Both the position numbers and the translations under genes were made by a program. A stretch of 7,656 bases of DNA from Oscillospiraceae bacterium (GTDB lineage: Bacteria; Bacillota; Clostridia; Oscillospirales; Ruminococcaceae). The notes below the pieces were generated by a model that worked only from the letters and a program-made list of their open reading frames with translations, did not search any database and had not been told where the DNA came from. The DNA is taken from contig JAIRWE010000020.1 in NCBI GenBank assembly GCA_031253365.1, positions 1 through 7,656 of the forward strand, in the 5' to 3' direction. Shown here piece after piece: positions 4,576 to 7,656 of the stretch. How positions within the stretch are numbered: the first letter of the stretch is position 1; each line of letters starts with the position of its first letter.

Positions 4576-5283
4576 TTGGATAAACTGCCTGAGCATATCG
4601 GAATTGTGATGGACGGGAATCGGCGTTGGGCGAAGAAACGCGGGCTTCCTTCCTCCGCCGGGCATCGCAAAGGGGCGGAAATCTTCAAGGCGCGGGCGGG
4701 CGATTTGTCGGAATTGGGGATAAAACACGCGACGTTTTTCGTCTTCTCCACGGAAAACCTTAAACGCAAGGCGGACGAGATAAGCACTCTTACGCGCCTG
4801 TTCGAGGATTGTCTTGACGATTTTAACAAAAACGCGAACGACGCGAACATTCGCCTGCTTATCATCGGGGATTTGTCCGTTTTTTCGGACAAACTCGTCG
4901 AAAAAGCGCGGGAAGCCGAGCGTCTTACCGCCGGTAACAACGGAACGGTTTGCCGCTTGGCGTTCAATTACGGCGCGAGAGCGGAAATCGTCCGCGCCGC
5001 GCGTTTAATCGCGGGCGACGCGGAGCGCGGCGTTTTGTCGGCTTCGGACTTGAACGCGTTAACCGAGGAATCGGTGTCCGATTATCTTTACACCCGCGGC
5101 GCGCCCGACGCGGATTTGATTATCCGCACGGGCGGGGAAAGGCGTCTGTCCAATTTCCTCTTATGGCAGGCGGCGTATGCGGAACTGTATTTCACCGACA
5201 CGTTGTGGTGCGATTTTACAAAGGGCGAGCTTATCAAGGCTTTGGAAGATTACGCGGGGAGGAGTCGGCGTTTCGGAAACTGA
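4576..5283 (+). CDS. uppS: Undecaprenyl diphosphate synthase (cis-prenyltransferase)
   Basis: A 235-residue enzyme that adds isopentenyl diphosphate units in cis to farnesyl diphosphate, making the C55 lipid carrier for peptidoglycan and other wall polymers; it acts at the inner face of the membrane. Motifs: HIGIVMDGNRRWAKKRG (7-23) with the Mg/pyrophosphate D13, FSTEN (57-61), LAFNYGARAEIV (128-139), LIIRTGGERRLSNFLLWQ (181-198) and the following AYAELYF. The initiation codon must be TTG at 4576: an in-frame TGA lies at 4570-4572, and the conserved PEHIGI block starts at residue 5, so no later ATG can serve. No AGGAGG-type site is present; GGTG at 4566-4569 is the only weak candidate. The heptamer repeat lies directly upstream. 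The MEP pathway gene dxr further down supplies its substrate. Confidence 0.95.
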   Translation: MDKLPEHIGIVMDGNRRWAKKRGLPSSAGHRKGAEIFKARAGDLSELGIKHATFFVFSTENLKRKADEISTLTRLFEDCLDDFNKNANDANIRLLIIGDLSVFSDKLVEKAREAERLTAGNNGTVCRLAFNYGARAEIVRAARLIAGDAERGVLSASDLNALTEESVSDYLYTRGAPDADLIIRTGGERRLSNFLLWQAAYAELYFTDTLWCDFTKGELIKALEDYAGRSRRFGN

Positions 5284-5297
5284 TTGTTGCTCCACCG

Positions 5298-5303
5298 AAA
5301 GGA
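5298..5303 (+). promoter_or_regulatory. cdsA: Shine-Dalgarno that fixes the cdsA start
   Basis: AAAGGA lies 7 bases before the ATG at 5311. The in-frame TTG directly after the uppS stop (5284) would add nine residues but has no such site and would include this one in its coding sequence. Confidence 0.8.
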
Positions 5304-5310
5304 CGGGCGA

Positions 5311-6177
5311 ATGGCAAGACGGATTATTTCTGCGGGCGTGGCAATACCTATCGGGATATTTATTTTGGCGGTGGATAACAAGGAATTAGTCATAACCGCC
5401 TGCGCCGTCGTTTCGGTGGCGGCGGTTTATGAAATCCTCCTCGCCACAAAATATCTCCAAAATCGCGTTATAACGGCGCTCAGCCTGATTTTTGTGTTTT
5501 TGGCGCCGTTTGTTTTGAATTACGATTTTTTCAACACGCGGTATGTCGCGTTTGTTTTTATAATCGGGCTGTTTTTGATAATGCTGTTTAAGTACAAAGA
5601 GGTTAAGCTGGCGGAAGTCGCGCTGGTCGCCTTTGTTTCAATCTGCATACCCTTTTCTTTGGCGAGCATCGGCTTTTTCTACAACGCGGACCCCGAACAT
5701 TTCGGGGCGTACAGCGCGCACAGAACCTTCTGCGTGGTTTACGCGCTGACGATTACCTGGATAAGCGACGCCGGCGCTTATTTCGTCGGAACATTGGCGG
5801 GGAAACACAAAATGGCTCCCGATATAAGCCCGAAAAAAACTTGGGAAGGGTTTTTCGGGGGGATGGTCACCGCCGCGCTGTTCGGGGTTTTACTCGGCAA
5901 AGGCTATGAGCTGTGGGAATTTTTATTTACGGGGGCGAACACGTTCAAAACGGACACGATGTTTTTGGCGGGAACGGCGCTGTGCTGTTCGCTGCTCGGC
6001 GTTCTCGGGGATTTGTCCGCTTCACTGATAAAGCGGGAGTGCTCCGTTAAGGACTTCGGCAACATCATGCCCGGACACGGCGGGGTTTTGGACAGGTTCG
6101 ACAGCGTGCTGTTCGTGGTGCCGTTCGTGTATCTCGTGTTCCTGCGGTATTTCCCGGTTACGGACAAGATAATATGA
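5311..6177 (+). CDS. cdsA: Phosphatidate cytidylyltransferase (CDP-diglyceride synthase)
   Basis: A 288-residue multi-pass membrane enzyme making CDP-diacylglycerol from phosphatidic acid and CTP, the precursor of all phospholipids. Hydrophobic membrane segments are visible at about 6-21, 26-45, 53-70, 78-94, 102-122, 140-162, 181-197, 216-237 and 265-280. The loop SDAGAYFVG (152-160) with the following KKTWEG is family-typical. The CDS signature is complete: S-L-I-K-R (238-242), K-D-F-G (247-250) and GHGGVLDRFDS (255-265), whose aspartates bind the metal ions. Length is normal. It follows uppS after a 27-base gap, and its stop codon overlaps the dxr start as ATGA. Confidence 0.96.
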   Translation: MARRIISAGVAIPIGIFILAVDNKELVITACAVVSVAAVYEILLATKYLQNRVITALSLIFVFLAPFVLNYDFFNTRYVAFVFIIGLFLIMLFKYKEVKLAEVALVAFVSICIPFSLASIGFFYNADPEHFGAYSAHRTFCVVYALTITWISDAGAYFVGTLAGKHKMAPDISPKKTWEGFFGGMVTAALFGVLLGKGYELWEFLFTGANTFKTDTMFLAGTALCCSLLGVLGDLSASLIKRECSVKDFGNIMPGHGGVLDRFDSVLFVVPFVYLVFLRYFPVTDKII

Positions 6178-7247
6178 AACCGCTTGTCATACTCGGTTCG
6201 ACGGGTTCAATCGGCGTACAGACGTTGCAGGTCGCCAAAGAACAAGGCATAAAGATAAAAGCGCTCGCCGCCCATTCAAACGTCGAGTTGCTCCGCAGGC
6301 AATCGCGGGAATTTTCACCCGAGCGCGTTTGCGTTTCAAGCGAAGACCCGGATGCCTTGTCCGAAATCGCAGCCCTTCCCGATTGCGCGGTCGTCAACGC
6401 CGTCGTGGGTTTCGCCGGGTTGAAGCCGACGCTCGCGGCGATTAACGCGGGCAACAAAGTCGCCGTCGCCAATAAGGAGGCGTTGGTCGCGGGCGGCGAA
6501 ATCATCATGTCCCTCGCGAAGGCGAAGGGCGTTCCGATTGTTCCGATTGACAGCGAACATTCGGCCGTTATGCAGTGTTTGGCGGGTCAAGACGCCGCCG
6601 CCGTCGAAAAGATAATCCTGACCGCGTCGGGCGGACCTTTCAGGGGATACACCAAAGAAAAGCTGAAAAAAGTCACGCGGGAACAGGCGATGCGCCACCC
6701 GAACTGGAACATGGGCGCGAAAGTCACGGTGGACAGCGCGACCATGATGAACAAAGGTCTGGAACTGATAGAAGCCGTCAGGCTTTTCGGGATAAGCGAG
6801 GACAAGGTGGAAATCGCGGTTCACCCGCAAAGCGTAGTCCATTCGGCGGTGGAATTTATCGACGGGAGCGTCATCGCGCAAATGGGCGTTCCCGATATGC
6901 GTTTGCCCATCCTGTACGCGCTGACTTATCCCGAGCGGCTGCCGTCGTCGGTCAAGCGTCTTTCCCTGATTGAGGCGGGATGCCTGACTTTCGAGGGGTT
7001 TGACGGCGAGGCGTTCCCGTTGCCGGATTTGGCTCGCCGGGCGGTTCGTTTCGGCGGGAACGCCCCGTGTATCCTCAACGCGGCAAACGAGGCGGTCGTG
7101 GAATTATTTTTGCGGGATAAAATAAAATTCTGCGAAATATCGGAAATCGTCGCGGAAACCTACGAAAAAGCGGCGAAAACGAAGACCGTATCCCTTGAAA
7201 TCATAGAAAGCACGCAAAAGTCAATATATAAAAAATTTTTTGATTAA
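6174..7247 (+). CDS. dxr: 1-deoxy-D-xylulose-5-phosphate reductoisomerase
   Basis: A 357-residue NADPH-dependent enzyme of the MEP isoprenoid pathway, converting DXP to 2-C-methyl-D-erythritol 4-phosphate; it is the fosmidomycin target. The NADPH motif is GSTGSIG (8-14). ANKEALV is at 99-105. PIDSEHS (124-130) holds metal ligands D126 and E128, and MMNKGLELIEA (191-201) holds the third, E197. ASGGPFRG (151-158) and HPNWNMGAKVTVDSAT (175-190) form the substrate region. The C-terminal helical domain is present but the protein is slightly shorter than many relatives (about 380-400). The start ATG overlaps the cdsA stop by 4 bases with no strong site of its own, which suggests translational coupling. 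Confidence 0.97.
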   Translation: MKPLVILGSTGSIGVQTLQVAKEQGIKIKALAAHSNVELLRRQSREFSPERVCVSSEDPDALSEIAALPDCAVVNAVVGFAGLKPTLAAINAGNKVAVANKEALVAGGEIIMSLAKAKGVPIVPIDSEHSAVMQCLAGQDAAAVEKIILTASGGPFRGYTKEKLKKVTREQAMRHPNWNMGAKVTVDSATMMNKGLELIEAVRLFGISEDKVEIAVHPQSVVHSAVEFIDGSVIAQMGVPDMRLPILYALTYPERLPSSVKRLSLIEAGCLTFEGFDGEAFPLPDLARRAVRFGGNAPCILNAANEAVVELFLRDKIKFCEISEIVAETYEKAAKTKTVSLEIIESTQKSIYKKFFD

Positions 7248-7258
7248 GGAGTTTTTTA

Positions 7259-7656
7259 ATGTCGTTTTTAGTCGCGCTGCTCGCGCTTTGCGTCATAATC
7301 CTCATACACGAAATCGGGCATTTTTCCGCCGCGAAGCTGTTTGATATGAAGGTCTACGCCTTCAACCTCGGAATGGGTCCCACGCTCTTCAAAAAGCGCG
7401 GGAAAGAAACGGTTTACGCGGTGAAGCTGCTTCCGATAGGCGGTTCGGTGCTTCTCGGCGAGGACGAGGAACAGGGCGACGACCCGCGCGAGTTCAGGAA
7501 CAGACCCGTATGGCAGCGCATGATTGTCATTGTCGCCGGGGCGGTGTTCAACCTGATTTTGGGGCTGGTTTTGTGCGTAATAATTTCGGCGACGGGCGAG
7601 GGGTTCGCCACCCTTACCGTAGGCGCGTTCGGGCAGGGCGCGGTCAGCAACACGGG
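7259..7656 (+). CDS. rseP: RseP/RasP-type site-2 zinc metalloprotease, 3' end beyond window
   Basis: The first 132 codons of an intramembrane protease of the S2P (M50) family, which in Bacillota (RasP) cleaves anti-sigma factors and remnant signal peptides. The first membrane segment carries the zinc site HEIGH (H17, E18, H21). It is followed by the re-entrant region with KLLPIGGSVLLGE and the conserved R-x-F-R-N-R-P-V-W-Q-R block. The next membrane segment contains AGAVFNLILG, the bacterial version of the family's AG-x-x-x-N motif. The visible part ends near the expected start of the PDZ domain. AAGGAG (7246-7251), overlapping the dxr stop, lies 7 bases before the ATG. The frame is open to the window end, and the dxr-rseP order is typical of the train. 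Confidence 0.95.
   Translation, partial: MSFLVALLALCVIILIHEIGHFSAAKLFDMKVYAFNLGMGPTLFKKRGKETVYAVKLLPIGGSVLLGEDEEQGDDPREFRNRPVWQRMIVIVAGAVFNLILGLVLCVIISATGEGFATLTVGAFGQGAVSNT

Noticed and set aside
6336..6881. A 181-codon minus-strand open frame opposite dxr
   Set aside because: It is a shadow frame of dxr with no recognised motif.

Overview
The window looks like a chromosomal segment of a Bacillota, probably Clostridia-type, bacterium. This rests on the order pyrH-frr-uppS-cdsA-dxr-rseP, on strong AGGAGG-type ribosome binding sites before most genes, and on the protein sequences themselves. It is an inference from gene order and remembered family sequences, not from a database search. The coding sequence is fairly GC-rich, and the intergenic promoter regions are clearly AT-rich.

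Left part (about 1-1790, all on the minus strand): an accessory, defence-like block. Two HicA/HicB toxin-antitoxin modules sit in tandem, each with toxin first and antitoxin second. The distal one (hicA1-hicB1) is followed closely by a small retropepsin-like (clan AA) aspartic protease that runs off the left edge. Each hicA has its own strong sigma-70-type promoter, and in both promoters a palindrome fills the spacer between -35 and -10, the expected place for an operator bound by HicB's C-terminal ribbon-helix-helix domain. The two HicB proteins are clear paralogues with a strongly conserved C-terminal third, while their HicA partners are of different subtypes.

Central divergent intergenic region (about 1760-1928): it carries the hicA2 promoter leftward and an extended -10 promoter rightward in front of hom.

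Right part (1929-7656, all on the plus strand): a housekeeping gene train. It runs hom (homoserine dehydrogenase), pyrH (UMP kinase), frr (ribosome recycling factor), uppS (undecaprenyl diphosphate synthase), cdsA (CDP-diglyceride synthase), dxr (DXP reductoisomerase, MEP isoprenoid pathway) and the start of rseP (site-2 membrane protease). No intrinsic terminator is visible between these genes, so they are probably co-transcribed. They link UMP/UTP supply, ribosome recycling, isoprenoid and undecaprenyl carrier synthesis for the envelope, phospholipid precursor supply and intramembrane proteolysis. Two departures from the usual layout stand out: hom occupies the position where tsf normally precedes pyrH, and a perfect 9-copy heptamer repeat has been inserted or expanded between frr and uppS, directly upstream of a weak TTG start of uppS.

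No stretch longer than about 300 bases lacks a gene. No tRNA, rRNA, CRISPR array, insertion sequence or riboswitch was recognised.
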